Positions 15,474-22,160 of a stretch of 34,874 bases of DNA are shown one piece after another; position 1 is the first letter of the stretch; every line of letters starts with the position of its first letter. Origin of the DNA: an uncultured Oscillospiraceae bacterium (lineage in GTDB: Bacteria > Bacillota > Clostridia > Oscillospirales > Acutalibacteraceae); the NCBI GenBank assembly GCA_900543305.1, contig UQQZ01000023.1, forward strand, positions 1 to 34,874, read 5' to 3'. The translations under genes were made by a program, and so were the position numbers. Under the pieces are notes generated by a model. It was not told the origin of the DNA, did not search any database, and was given only the letters and a program-made list of their open reading frames with translations.

Positions 15474-15700
15474 GGGCGATCCCCCTCCTGTTCCATGCGC
15501 TTTAACACCCGAATGCGGTTTTCCAACAGGATCCGTTCTGCCGCGTCCGCCCCTTGGGGTACATAAATTCCATATCCGCATCCCGTCTCCCCTGTTTTCG
15601 GAATGCGCTCCACATAGCCCCGGATGCCGTGACGGAACAACAGGTCCCGCCCTTTCATGGCATAGGTCACGGAGCTGACCACAATCAATGGCTTGCCCAA
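15470..15700 (-). CDS. DUF3343 small protein (putative Se/S carrier-like)
   Basis: A 76-residue cytoplasmic protein of the DUF3343 type. It begins MGKPLIVVSSVTYAMKGRDL and has the GCGYGIYV segment with a conserved Cys (about residue 42). DUF3343 proteins are thought to be carriers of sulfur or selenium and are found beside YedF and cysteine lyases. The TTG at 15700 is the start, preceded by GAGGTGA; no ATG fits. The stop overlaps the aminotransferase start, which is strong evidence for a functional pair. A likely promoter lies at 15742-15771. Confidence 0.8.
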   Translation of the reverse strand: MGKPLIVVSSVTYAMKGRDLLFRHGIRGYVERIPKTGETGCGYGIYVPQGADAAERILLENRIRVLKRMEQEGDRP

Positions 15701-15741
15701 AAGATCACCTCATTACTCTTGCACGAATCGGTCTTACTCCC

Positions 15742-15771
15742 ATTCTATGCAAAGAGCTCTCTTGGGTTCAA
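15742..15771 (-). promoter_or_regulatory. Possible promoter of the DUF3343-aminotransferase pair
   Basis: On minus, TTGAAC (15766-15771), an 18-base spacer and TAGAAT (15742-15747). The -35 box overlaps the ispDF stop codon. A moderate match at a sensible place in a 67-base gap. Confidence 0.4.
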
Positions 15772-16931
15772 CCCTCCAACAAACACACCGCTGAAGCCGC
15801 AATGCCTTCCCCGGTTCCCGTAAATCCCAGTCCCTCCTCGGTAGTGGCCTTTACGCTGACCTGGGAAACGGAAACCCCGCAGGCATCCGCCAGATTTTCC
15901 CGCATGGTCTCAATAAAGGGAGCCAGTTTGGGCTTTTGGGCGATAACAGTGGCATCAATATTCCCGATGGAGTAGCCTTTTTCTCCTAGCAGGGCGCACA
16001 CACGACCCAACAGCACCAGACTGTCTGCTCCTTCATACCGGGGATCCGTATCCGGAAACAGCTTTCCGATGTCCCCTAGAGCAGCAGCACCCAACAGGGC
16101 ATCAGCAATGGCGTGGGCCAGCACATCCGCGTCCGAATGGCCTAGAAGCCCCTTTTCGTAGGGAATCTCCACCCCACCCAAAATCAGCTTCCGGTTTTCC
16201 ACCAGCCGGTGAACGTCGTATCCGCTTCCCACACGCATTCTGTGTTCCTCCTTTTGCAAATAGGCGCCAGCCGTCACCCGATCCTCTGGGGTGGTCAGCT
16301 TTAAGTTCCGATAGTCCCCCAGGGTCAATTTCACCTTGCCTCCCGCTGCCTCGATCAACTGGCAGTCATCCGTATAGGAGCGGCCCAGTTTCCGTGCCTG
16401 TTCCACAGCAGCCAGATATGCCTCCCGCTGAAAAATCTGGGGAGTCTGCACTGCCATGAGCTGTTCCCGGGGCGGGGTGGATTCCACAAACCCTTCCCCG
16501 TCCGCCAGTTTACAGGTATCTTTTACTGGCACCGCCGCCGTGGCAGAACCGTAGTGGAGGGCGTCCACACACACCCTTTCCACCACTTCCTCTGTCACCA
16601 GAGGACGGGCTCCGTCGTGGATCAGCAGATATTCCCAAGGGGTGGAAAGAGCCTGCACTCCAGCCAGAACAGAGTCTTGACGCTCTTTTCCCCCGGGCAC
16701 CACCTTCACCGGTTTCTCCGTAACACCGGAAAGGATCTCCCGAATCTGGACTTGGTCTCCTTCCCGGCAAACCACCGCCAGCTCTCCCACCCGTGGACAA
16801 GCTGCCAAAGTCTCAAAGGAATAGAGCAGCACCGGTTTTCCATTCAATTGCTCCAGCACTTTGGAGGTTTTTCCTCCCATGCGTCTGGAATTACCGGCGG
16901 CTACAATCACCGCTCCAAACTGTGCTTTCAC
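15768..16931 (-). CDS. ispDF: Bifunctional IspD/IspF (MEP cytidylyltransferase / MEcPP synthase)
   Basis: A 387-residue fusion of two non-consecutive enzymes of the MEP isoprenoid pathway. IspD (about 1-228) couples MEP with CTP: VIVAAGNSRRMGG (8-20), the LLIHDGARPLV stretch (about 102-112) and the VQTPQIF motif (161-167). IspF (232-387) makes MEcPP: SGYDVHRL with the metal ligands D239 and H241, LLGHSDADVLAHA with H273, and ATTEEGLGFTGTGEGIA near the end. Both active sites look intact. The GTG start at 16931 sits seven bases after AAGGAGG. It is 33 bases downstream of uxaC, probably co-transcribed. IspDF fusions are known in alpha- and epsilonproteobacteria and some Clostridia. IspE, the intervening step, is not in the window. 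Confidence 0.95.
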   Translation of the reverse strand: MKAQFGAVIVAAGNSRRMGGKTSKVLEQLNGKPVLLYSFETLAACPRVGELAVVCREGDQVQIREILSGVTEKPVKVVPGGKERQDSVLAGVQALSTPWEYLLIHDGARPLVTEEVVERVCVDALHYGSATAAVPVKDTCKLADGEGFVESTPPREQLMAVQTPQIFQREAYLAAVEQARKLGRSYTDDCQLIEAAGGKVKLTLGDYRNLKLTTPEDRVTAGAYLQKEEHRMRVGSGYDVHRLVENRKLILGGVEIPYEKGLLGHSDADVLAHAIADALLGAAALGDIGKLFPDTDPRYEGADSLVLLGRVCALLGEKGYSIGNIDATVIAQKPKLAPFIETMRENLADACGVSVSQVSVKATTEEGLGFTGTGEGIAASAVCLLEG

Positions 16932-16964
16932 TGCGTTTCCTCCTTGCTTCCCTGTGGGAATCGG

Positions 16965-18380
16965 TTACACCCGTTCCAAGGGGAAGCCGAAAAATTCTAC
17001 CGCGTTGTTGTAACAGATCCCCTTGACCATCCTTTCCAGAGCTTTCCAATCCTTGGGGTATTCCCCGGTTTCCACCCATCCGCCGATTAAGTCGCAGAGA
17101 ATCCGGCGGAAATATTCGTGGCGGGGATAAGACAGAAAACTCCGGGAATCGGTAAGCATCCCGATAAAGTTTCCCAAAAGTCCCCCATTGGCAAAGGCGG
17201 TCAGCTGCTTGGTAATGCCGGCCTTGTGATCGTTAAACCACCAGGCAGCACCCTGCTGAACTCGGCCCAAGGGCGTTCCGTCCTGGAAACATCCCACCAC
17301 GGAATTGAGACCCTCGTCATCATTGGGATTCAAGCTGTAAAGGACCATTCTGGGCAGGGCATCCTCTCTGCTGAGAGAATCCAAAAAGTCCGCTATCTTC
17401 CGGGAAGGAGTCCCTTGAAGCACACAGTCAAAACCGGTATCGGGCCCGATTTTCCCGTACATGCGGGTGTTGTTGTCCCGCTTGCATCCGTAGTGAAGCT
17501 GCATCACCCAGCCCAGCTTCCGGTATTCTCCCGCTGCAAAGGTCAGGAACCCTGTCTGGAACGCTTCCTGCTCTTCCAAGGTCACCGGCTCCCCGGCCAA
17601 TGCCTTCTGGAAGATGGCTTCCAGAGCTTCCTCTTCCACCGGCCGGTACACTGCCTCCGTCAGGCCGTGGTCGCTGGCCCGGCATCCCAAGGCGTCAAAC
17701 TCCGCCATCCGCGCCTTCAAGGCCTCCTTCAAAGCCCCATAGCTGTGAATCTCCACCCCTGCTGCTTGTCCCAATTTCTCCAAGTACTGGGGATATCCGG
17801 GCTTCTGCAAGTTCATGGCCTTGTCCGGCCGCCAGGCAGGCAATACCTTCACCGGGAACGTCTGATCCGCTGCCAAAACCTTGTGCCAGTGCAAGTCGTC
17901 CGCCGGGTCATCGGTGGTGCACAGCAGCCGCACCCCAGAGTTGACAATCAGGTTCCGGGCGCTCATGGAAGGCTGGGCCAGCTTTTCTTTCGTCAGCTGC
18001 CACACCTCTTCCGCCGTATCTCCGTTTAATATCCCTTCATATCCAAAATACCGCTTCAATTCCAGGTGGCTCCAATGGTACAAAGGATTGCCGATGGCCA
18101 GTTCCAAAGTCTCCGCCCATTTCTGAAATTTTTCCCGGTCCGGCGCATCCCCTGTCACCCAGGGCTCCCCCGCTCCGTTGGCCCGCAGCAACCGCCACTT
18201 GTAATGGTCTCCTCCCAGCCACACCTGGGTGATATTTTCAAACCGGCGGTCCTCGGCGATTTCCTTGGGGTCAATATGGCAGTGGTAATCCAAAATCGGC
18301 AAGGTGGACGCCACCTGATCGTACAGCTCCTGGGCCGTAGGGGTTGTCAAAAGAAAATCTTCTTTCAGAAACTCTTTCAT
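16965..18380 (-). CDS. uxaC: Glucuronate (uronate) isomerase
   Basis: Cytoplasmic isomerase of 471 residues converting D-glucuronate to D-fructuronate and D-galacturonate to D-tagaturonate, the entry to hexuronate catabolism. Amidohydrolase-fold features are DYHCHIDPKEIAED with H33 and H35, the CTTDDPADDLHWH stretch, and the MQLHYGCKRDNN segment. The C-terminal SYPRHEYFRRILCDLIGGWVE is also characteristic of the family. AGGAGG lies upstream; the GTG at 18383 has the better spacing (7 bases) but the ATG at 18380 matches the family start. The other uronate genes (uxuA, uxuB, kdgK) are absent from the window. A strong promoter and a small leader hairpin suggest its own control. Confidence 0.96.
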   Translation of the reverse strand: MKEFLKEDFLLTTPTAQELYDQVASTLPILDYHCHIDPKEIAEDRRFENITQVWLGGDHYKWRLLRANGAGEPWVTGDAPDREKFQKWAETLELAIGNPLYHWSHLELKRYFGYEGILNGDTAEEVWQLTKEKLAQPSMSARNLIVNSGVRLLCTTDDPADDLHWHKVLAADQTFPVKVLPAWRPDKAMNLQKPGYPQYLEKLGQAAGVEIHSYGALKEALKARMAEFDALGCRASDHGLTEAVYRPVEEEALEAIFQKALAGEPVTLEEQEAFQTGFLTFAAGEYRKLGWVMQLHYGCKRDNNTRMYGKIGPDTGFDCVLQGTPSRKIADFLDSLSREDALPRMVLYSLNPNDDEGLNSVVGCFQDGTPLGRVQQGAAWWFNDHKAGITKQLTAFANGGLLGNFIGMLTDSRSFLSYPRHEYFRRILCDLIGGWVETGEYPKDWKALERMVKGICYNNAVEFFGFPLERV

Positions 18381-18406
18381 CACACAACATCCTCCTAAAT
18401 CTCACT

Positions 18407-18421
18407 GGGCCGTTTAGGCCC
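18407..18421 (-). promoter_or_regulatory. Small inverted repeat in the uxaC leader
   Basis: GGGCC-N5-GGCCC lies just downstream of the predicted uxaC transcription start (near 18427). It is a hairpin or operator candidate. It carries no U tract, so it is not a terminator. Confidence 0.35.
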
Positions 18422-18433
18422 TCTTTTGCCTCC

Positions 18434-18463
18434 ATTATACACGCCGCCGCTTTCTCAAGTCAA
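18434..18463 (-). promoter_or_regulatory. uxaC promoter
   Basis: On minus, TTGACT (18458-18463), an 18-base spacer and a perfect TATAAT (18434-18439) lie 54 bases upstream of the start codon. A strong match. Confidence 0.7.
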
Positions 18464-18546
18464 CGCCTTCCCCCGGGATTTTCCCTGTCCCTCCTTGGTT
18501 CTCCCCGTCACCCTTCACACCGGAATCCAGTGGCTTGCTGCACAGC

Positions 18547-18584
18547 AAAACGAGGACATTCCGGGTTTCCCCAAAATGTCCTCG
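18547..18584 (-). terminator. Terminator of the DUF2325-HMA unit
   Basis: A ten-pair perfect stem, CGAGGACATT / AATGTCCTCG (18551-18560 and 18575-18584), has a 14-base loop and is followed on minus by TTTTGC. It lies 22 bases beyond the stop of the HMA gene. Confidence 0.75.
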
Positions 18585-18606
18585 TTCCCCCTTCAGAAGC
18601 GTCTGA

Positions 18607-18990
18607 TCAGGCCCGTCCTTGATGGATTTCCACCACACGGTATCCCAGACGCCTCACCATCTGTTTCAGCGTTTCGTCCGGGATTTCCCGCTTGGACAAC
18701 ACCACCGCTCTGCCTTTACCCAGCTGCACCCGAGCCAGGACCCCTTCTTCCCTGTGAAAGGCATTTTCCACCCGGGCAGCACAATTCTGGCAGTGCATCC
18801 CTTCAATCTGCAGCACCTTCCCATAGGGGTAGTGGGAGGGATTTCTGTCCTGGGGACCAATCCGTTTCACCGGTTCATCCCCGGACCCACAGCACCCTGT
18901 GTGAAGCTTTTTCAGGTAACTGCGCACCCCCAGTACGCAAATCAAAACAAGCACCAGGCAGATAATTGCCGTACTCCATCCTCCATCCAT
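18607..18990 (-). CDS. Membrane-tethered heavy-metal-associated (HMA) domain protein
   Basis: A 127-residue protein with an N-terminal membrane segment (about 6-23), a Cys pair (C33, C34), a linker, and a CopZ/Atx1-like HMA domain (about 57-124). The metal site is GMHCQNCAARVENAF with C67 and C70, and the fold ends in LGYRVVEI. A soluble CopZ would be about 68 residues, so this is a copper chaperone-like domain fixed to the inner membrane. The N-terminal segment with CCGSG resembles the small Cys-rich proteins found beside FeoB. No copper ATPase or feo gene is adjacent. It follows the DUF2325 gene by 18 bases and shares its promoter, which carries two repressor-like palindromes. The metal could be copper or another soft metal. 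Confidence 0.82.
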   Translation of the reverse strand: MDGGWSTAIICLVLVLICVLGVRSYLKKLHTGCCGSGDEPVKRIGPQDRNPSHYPYGKVLQIEGMHCQNCAARVENAFHREEGVLARVQLGKGRAVVLSKREIPDETLKQMVRRLGYRVVEIHQGRA

Positions 18991-19008
18991 ACCGCCTCAA
19001 TCCCCCTT

Positions 19009-19296
19009 TCAAACCATCCCTGTCCACGCCGAAAGGGCCGCCCGCAAGGCAGTAGCGCTGCTGGTGTGGATGCGGGTTACGGGAATGCAATTCTTTTTGG
19101 CCTCTTGGGTTACGCTGATGACCATCTTGTGAGACACCGTGCTGATAAATAGAATCAGCAAGTCCGGTGTGCCCAACTTGCGCTTGAGAGAACCGCTTTC
19201 TTTGGTAAACACTTTGGCCTTACAGCCATGCTCCCGGCAAATCCCCTCATACTGGGCTGCCATCCGTTCGTTTCCGCCCACGATTACAACGCTCAT
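19009..19296 (-). CDS. DUF2325 family protein
   Basis: A 95-residue cytoplasmic protein of DUF2325: MSVVIVGGNERMAAQYEGIC, GCKAKVFTKE, the PDLLILFISTVSHKMV core, and NCIPVTRIHTSSATAL. The fold looks Rossmann-like. The molecular function is unknown; such genes often sit near metal- or redox-related genes, including feo loci in Clostridia. The ATG at 19296 has GAGGG five to six bases upstream; the in-frame ATG at 19314 lacks support. It has an unusually long leader of about 150 bases containing a palindrome. First gene of a two-gene unit with the HMA protein. Confidence 0.82.
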   Translation of the reverse strand: MSVVIVGGNERMAAQYEGICREHGCKAKVFTKESGSLKRKLGTPDLLILFISTVSHKMVISVTQEAKKNCIPVTRIHTSSATALRAALSAWTGMV

Positions 19297-19367
19297 AGTT
19301 TCCCTCTTTCCCATGGATTCTCGGTGGTTCTTGCAGCGTCTCCCCGTCTGAGAGGGAAACCCTTGAA

Positions 19368-19381
19368 TTAGTTAAAGCTAA
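19368..19381. promoter_or_regulatory. Palindromic operator candidate, site 1 (TTAG-N6-CTAA)
   Basis: TTAGTTAAAGCTAA lies in the leader of the DUF2325 gene. Read on plus, it is identical at 12 of 14 positions to site 2 read on minus. This recurrence within 75 bases argues for a repressor binding site. The form is reminiscent of DtxR/IdeR-type boxes, which are inverted TTAG...CTAA arms, but the regulator is not known. Confidence 0.45.
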
Positions 19382-19429
19382 CCATTGTCCCCCATTATTT
19401 TGATGGGAAAACAAATGGATTTGCTTTGA

Positions 19430-19443
19430 TTAGTCTTAACTAA
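19430..19443. promoter_or_regulatory. Palindromic operator candidate, site 2 (TTAG-N6-CTAA)
   Basis: TTAGTCTTAACTAA sits eight bases downstream of the -10 box at 19452-19457, on the predicted transcription start. A protein bound here would block initiation. It pairs with site 1. Confidence 0.5.
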
Positions 19444-19451
19444 CTAGTCCA

Positions 19452-19480
19452 ATTGTACACGATTTTTTTCTTCCCGTCAA
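19452..19480 (-). promoter_or_regulatory. Promoter of the DUF2325-HMA unit
   Basis: On minus, TTGACG (19475-19480), a 17-base spacer and TACAAT (19452-19457). It lies in the 325-base gap 19297-19621, the longest gene-free stretch, which holds this promoter, two palindromes and the divergent promoter at 19533. Confidence 0.7.
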
Positions 19481-19532
19481 GGGTGGTTTCACTCTGCGAA
19501 AAAAAACTTTCTGAGGGCATTGGAGGGCTCCC

Positions 19533-19561
19533 TTGTATCTTTCGGGAAAAAATGGTATACT
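19533..19561 (+). promoter_or_regulatory. Promoter of the ACT-like gene
   Basis: TTGTAT (19533-19538), a 17-base spacer and TATACT (19556-19561) on plus, 60 bases before the start codon. It is divergent from the promoter at 19452 and outside the palindromes. Confidence 0.6.
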
Positions 19562-19621
19562 AACCGTAATGAAGCCCGTCCTGGGGACCGGGCAAAATAC
19601 AGAGAATCGGAGGTAGATCCC

Positions 19622-19876
19622 ATGAACTGCTACTATATCATCGGTTTGCGAGTGGACCACCGTCATGCCAATGCCCTGAATCTGCAAAAAGCTTTGACCG
19701 AGTTCGGCTGCAACATCAAGCTGCGGGTGGGTCTCCATGAAACCAGCGAGGAGTTTTGCTCCGATGACGGCGTCATCATGCTGCAGGCCTGCGGCGATCG
19801 GGAAACCATCAACCGTATGGTGGAATCCTTTAACGGATTGGAAGGCGTCAGCGCCAAATTGATGGATTTGAACTGA
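19622..19876 (+). CDS. Small ACT-like protein of unknown function
   Basis: An 84-residue protein. The start ATG has a perfect CGGAGGT seven bases upstream. The pattern YYIIGLRVDHRHANALNLQKAL, then EFGCNIKLRVGLHE, then GVIMLQACGDRETINRMVESFNGLEGVSAKLM is a beta-alpha-beta-beta-alpha-beta order typical of ACT-like domains. It recalls the TM1266 / 'iron-only hydrogenase system regulator' small proteins, where a ligand is sensed between dimers. I could not confirm membership in that family. There are two Cys (C3, C29) plus further Cys around 46 and 57. A terminator follows the gene at once. It lies divergent from the metal-locus genes and might share their control, though that is inference. Confidence 0.6.
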   Translation: MNCYYIIGLRVDHRHANALNLQKALTEFGCNIKLRVGLHETSEEFCSDDGVIMLQACGDRETINRMVESFNGLEGVSAKLMDLN

Positions 19877-19893
19877 CAGATTGCGAGATTTTC

Positions 19894-19931
19894 AAAAACT
19901 CCCCGGCAAACCCTGTGCCGGGGAGCTTTTT
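19894..19931 (+). terminator. Terminator between the ACT-like and DUF2461 genes
   Basis: A nine-pair perfect stem, CTCCCCGGC / GCCGGGGAG (19899-19907 and 19917-19925), is followed by CTTTTTGA. It ends 22 bases before the next start codon, leaving no room for a separate promoter. Confidence 0.85.
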
Positions 19932-19953
19932 GACTTTGAAAAGGATTGTAACC

Positions 19954-20670
19954 ATGACCACCCCTTTTTCCCAGAAAACTTTGGAATTTCTCTTTGAAAA
20001 CCGCCTTCATGACAGCCGATCCTGGTTTGCCGAACATAAACGCGACTATCAGACTCTGGTCCTGGAACCTTTGCGGCAGCTGGTTCAGGAACTTTCTCCC
20101 ACCATGCTGGAGCTGGATCCCCAGTTTCAAACGGAACCCAAAGTAGACAAGACCATCTGCCGCATTTGGCGGGATACCCGCTACACCAAGGATCCTTCCC
20201 TCTATCGGGATCACATGTGGATCATCTTCAAACGGGGCGGCAGAATGCACGGCACAGAATATCCCAGCATGTATTTTGAAATCAATCAGGACGGTTTTTC
20301 TTACGGCTGCGGTTTCTACCACGCTTCCACCGCCTTTATGAACACCCTTCGCGGACGGATTCTGGCAGGGGACCCAGAGTTTCAGGAAGCTCAAAAGGCC
20401 TTTCTCGGCCAAAAAACATTTCTCATGGAGGGAGATTGCTATAAACGGCCCCGTTTTGGCCACCGAACCCCGGAGGAACAGATCTGGCTGGAACGGCGCA
20501 ATCTTTCCTTTACCAAGGACAGCCACGACTTTTCTCTCTTGTTTTCCCCGGAGCTGCCTTCCGCTCTTCTGGAAGGCTTCCGACTGCTGTTCCCCATTTA
20601 TCGGTTCCTGGTGTCCACCGCGGAGGAAACCCTCCGAGCGGAAACGGAACAATCCTTATTACAGCGGTAA
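19954..20670 (+). CDS. DUF2461 family protein
   Basis: A 238-residue cytoplasmic protein of the DUF2461 (TIGR02453) family. Its signatures are FLFENRLHDSRSWFAEHKRDY near the start, KVDKTICRIWRDTRYTKDPSLYRDHMWI in the middle, and PSMYFEINQDGFSYGCGFY. The function is unknown. The ATG at 19954 has AAGGA eight bases upstream; the longer frame from 19915 runs into the preceding terminator. Because that terminator ends 22 bases before the start, expression probably depends on read-through from the promoter at 19533. It converges with the Gfo/Idh/MocA gene through a bidirectional terminator. Confidence 0.87.
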   Translation: MTTPFSQKTLEFLFENRLHDSRSWFAEHKRDYQTLVLEPLRQLVQELSPTMLELDPQFQTEPKVDKTICRIWRDTRYTKDPSLYRDHMWIIFKRGGRMHGTEYPSMYFEINQDGFSYGCGFYHASTAFMNTLRGRILAGDPEFQEAQKAFLGQKTFLMEGDCYKRPRFGHRTPEEQIWLERRNLSFTKDSHDFSLLFSPELPSALLEGFRLLFPIYRFLVSTAEETLRAETEQSLLQR

Positions 20671-20685
20671 TCCTCCCACAAGCGC

Positions 20686-20739
20686 AAAAAGGGACAGAAA
20701 CCCCAGCCCTTCGGTTGTCTGGGTCTCTGTCCCTTTTTT
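20686..20739. terminator. Bidirectional terminator between DUF2461 and the oxidoreductase gene
   Basis: AAAAAGGGACAGA pairs with TCTGTCCCTTTTTT, with a further inner ACCC/GGGT stem. The A-run on one side and T-run on the other let it serve both convergent genes. Confidence 0.85.
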
Positions 20740-20768
20740 CCACACTTTTCCAAGAAACATTGGAAAAG

Positions 20769-22055
20769 TTATCCGCGCTTTTTAAATTCTTCCAAATCGA
20801 TCACTTTGCCCCCATGGAGACGGGATTCCTCCGCAGCCAGGGCAATAAAATGGCTTTCCATAGAGTGAGCCAAGGTGGTGGTGCGCTCGTTGGGTTCCTG
20901 GTCTTGGAGAAGCATCTCCAGGAAATCCGCAATGATCCCGCTGTCGCCGCCGCCGTGTCCCTTCAGGTCTTCCGTCAGCTGGCCTACATCGATCACTTCT
21001 TCTCCCTTGCCGAACTCCCGCACCCGGATCACGTTGGACTTCATGTCCCCTTCAATCTCGCCCAAAGTGCCCATGGCCTTAAAGTACCGGTAACAGTCTT
21101 CCGTAAAGGCACACATGGTAAAGCTGATGGTGGAACCGTCTTCCATGAGCAGGTTCGTCTGCTGATGATCCACCACATCGTTGTCGCAGTGGTAAACACA
21201 CCGGCCATAGGGACCTTCCCGCAAAGCCTTGTAGGTGCTTTCCAGGGTATTCTCCACGCTGAGGATAGAACCTGCCCAGCCGGAACCGTGGAGGCGCCCT
21301 GTTTTAGGACTGGTGATATAGATTTTCTCTGCGTCAAAAACGCAGGAATCCTTGGCTTTGCAGCCGTCCAGGCAACGGAGGGCAGCTCCTTCCGGCGCCC
21401 GTTCGGGTTTGAACAGCTGGGTGCTGCCAAAGGAGGATACCGACTTGCATTTTTTCCCCAGCAGCCAGGTGAGAATGTCCATATCATGACAGGACTTCTG
21501 CAGGATCATGGGACTGGTCTCCTGAGAATTCCGCCAGTTGCCACGGACAAAGGAATGGGCCTGATGCCAGTATGCAACATTTTCGTTGGCACAGATGGTC
21601 ACCACATCTCCGATTCTGCCGCTCTGGATCAACTCCTTCAGCTTGTTGTAGAAGGCCGTGTACCGGAGCACATGGCAGACAATGATCTTTCCAGGGCACT
21701 CCTGGGCCACCTGGAGGATCTCCTGGCATTTGGCCAGGTCAGGAGAGATGGGCTTTTCCATCAAAATGTGATAGCCTTTCCGCAAGGCGGGAATGGCATG
21801 GTCCACATGCTGCCGGTCCATGGTGGAAACCACCATTACGTCCGCCAGTTTCTCTTGCTCCAGCATCTCTTCCGCGCTGGAAAAACAGTGTTCCTCCGGA
21901 ATGTTGTAGAGCTCCTTGGCCTTCTGCACCTTGGCCGGATCCAAGTCCGCTACGGCCACTACCTTCATTTTGTCCGGGAACAGCTTCTCCATGGAAGCAT
22001 AGGTGCTGCCCCGATCGCCAAACCCTGCAATGGCAAAGGTTACAGGCGCTTTCAT
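20769..22055 (-). CDS. Gfo/Idh/MocA family oxidoreductase
   Basis: NAD(P)-dependent sugar or cyclitol dehydrogenase type, 428 residues. The N-terminal Rossmann motif is AIAGFGDRGSTYA (G11, G13, G16), followed by the VADLDP turn and the conserved EKP at 100-102 in HILMEKPIS. The C-terminal domain carries HDMDIL (190-195), a catalytic-region signature. A Cys cluster, RCLDGCKAKDSC (C228, C232, C238), is typical of one subgroup of this family and could bind a metal. Substrates in the family include myo-inositol, glucose and amino sugars; the sequence does not say which. It lies downstream of the TIM barrel-acyl-CoA synthetase fusion, with a terminator-like hairpin between. Start ATG at 22055 has AAAGGAAG seven bases upstream. 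Confidence 0.88.
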   Translation of the reverse strand: MKAPVTFAIAGFGDRGSTYASMEKLFPDKMKVVAVADLDPAKVQKAKELYNIPEEHCFSSAEEMLEQEKLADVMVVSTMDRQHVDHAIPALRKGYHILMEKPISPDLAKCQEILQVAQECPGKIIVCHVLRYTAFYNKLKELIQSGRIGDVVTICANENVAYWHQAHSFVRGNWRNSQETSPMILQKSCHDMDILTWLLGKKCKSVSSFGSTQLFKPERAPEGAALRCLDGCKAKDSCVFDAEKIYITSPKTGRLHGSGWAGSILSVENTLESTYKALREGPYGRCVYHCDNDVVDHQQTNLLMEDGSTISFTMCAFTEDCYRYFKAMGTLGEIEGDMKSNVIRVREFGKGEEVIDVGQLTEDLKGHGGGDSGIIADFLEMLLQDQEPNERTTTLAHSMESHFIALAAEESRLHGGKVIDLEEFKKRG

Positions 22056-22106
22056 ACGCAATCTTCCTTTCTTTGCTCGGATTTTCCCCGGTCTGGGGAG
22101 ATAGGG

Positions 22107-22140
22107 AGAAAAAACGGGAAAGAGCAACCCCTTTCCCGTT
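22107..22140 (-). terminator. Hairpin with U tract between the fusion gene and the oxidoreductase
   Basis: A ten-pair perfect stem, AACGGGAAAG / CTTTCCCGTT (22113-22122 and 22131-22140), is followed on minus by TTTTCTCC. Only 51 bases separate it from the next start, and I see no promoter there, so it likely attenuates rather than fully stops transcription. Confidence 0.75.
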
Positions 22141-22160
22141 CCCATTCTCTTTTCAGCGGC

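Noticed and set aside
15768..16931. IspDF fusion as a sequencing artefact
   Set aside because: The two domains join through a short natural linker, both are complete, and this fusion is known in other bacteria.
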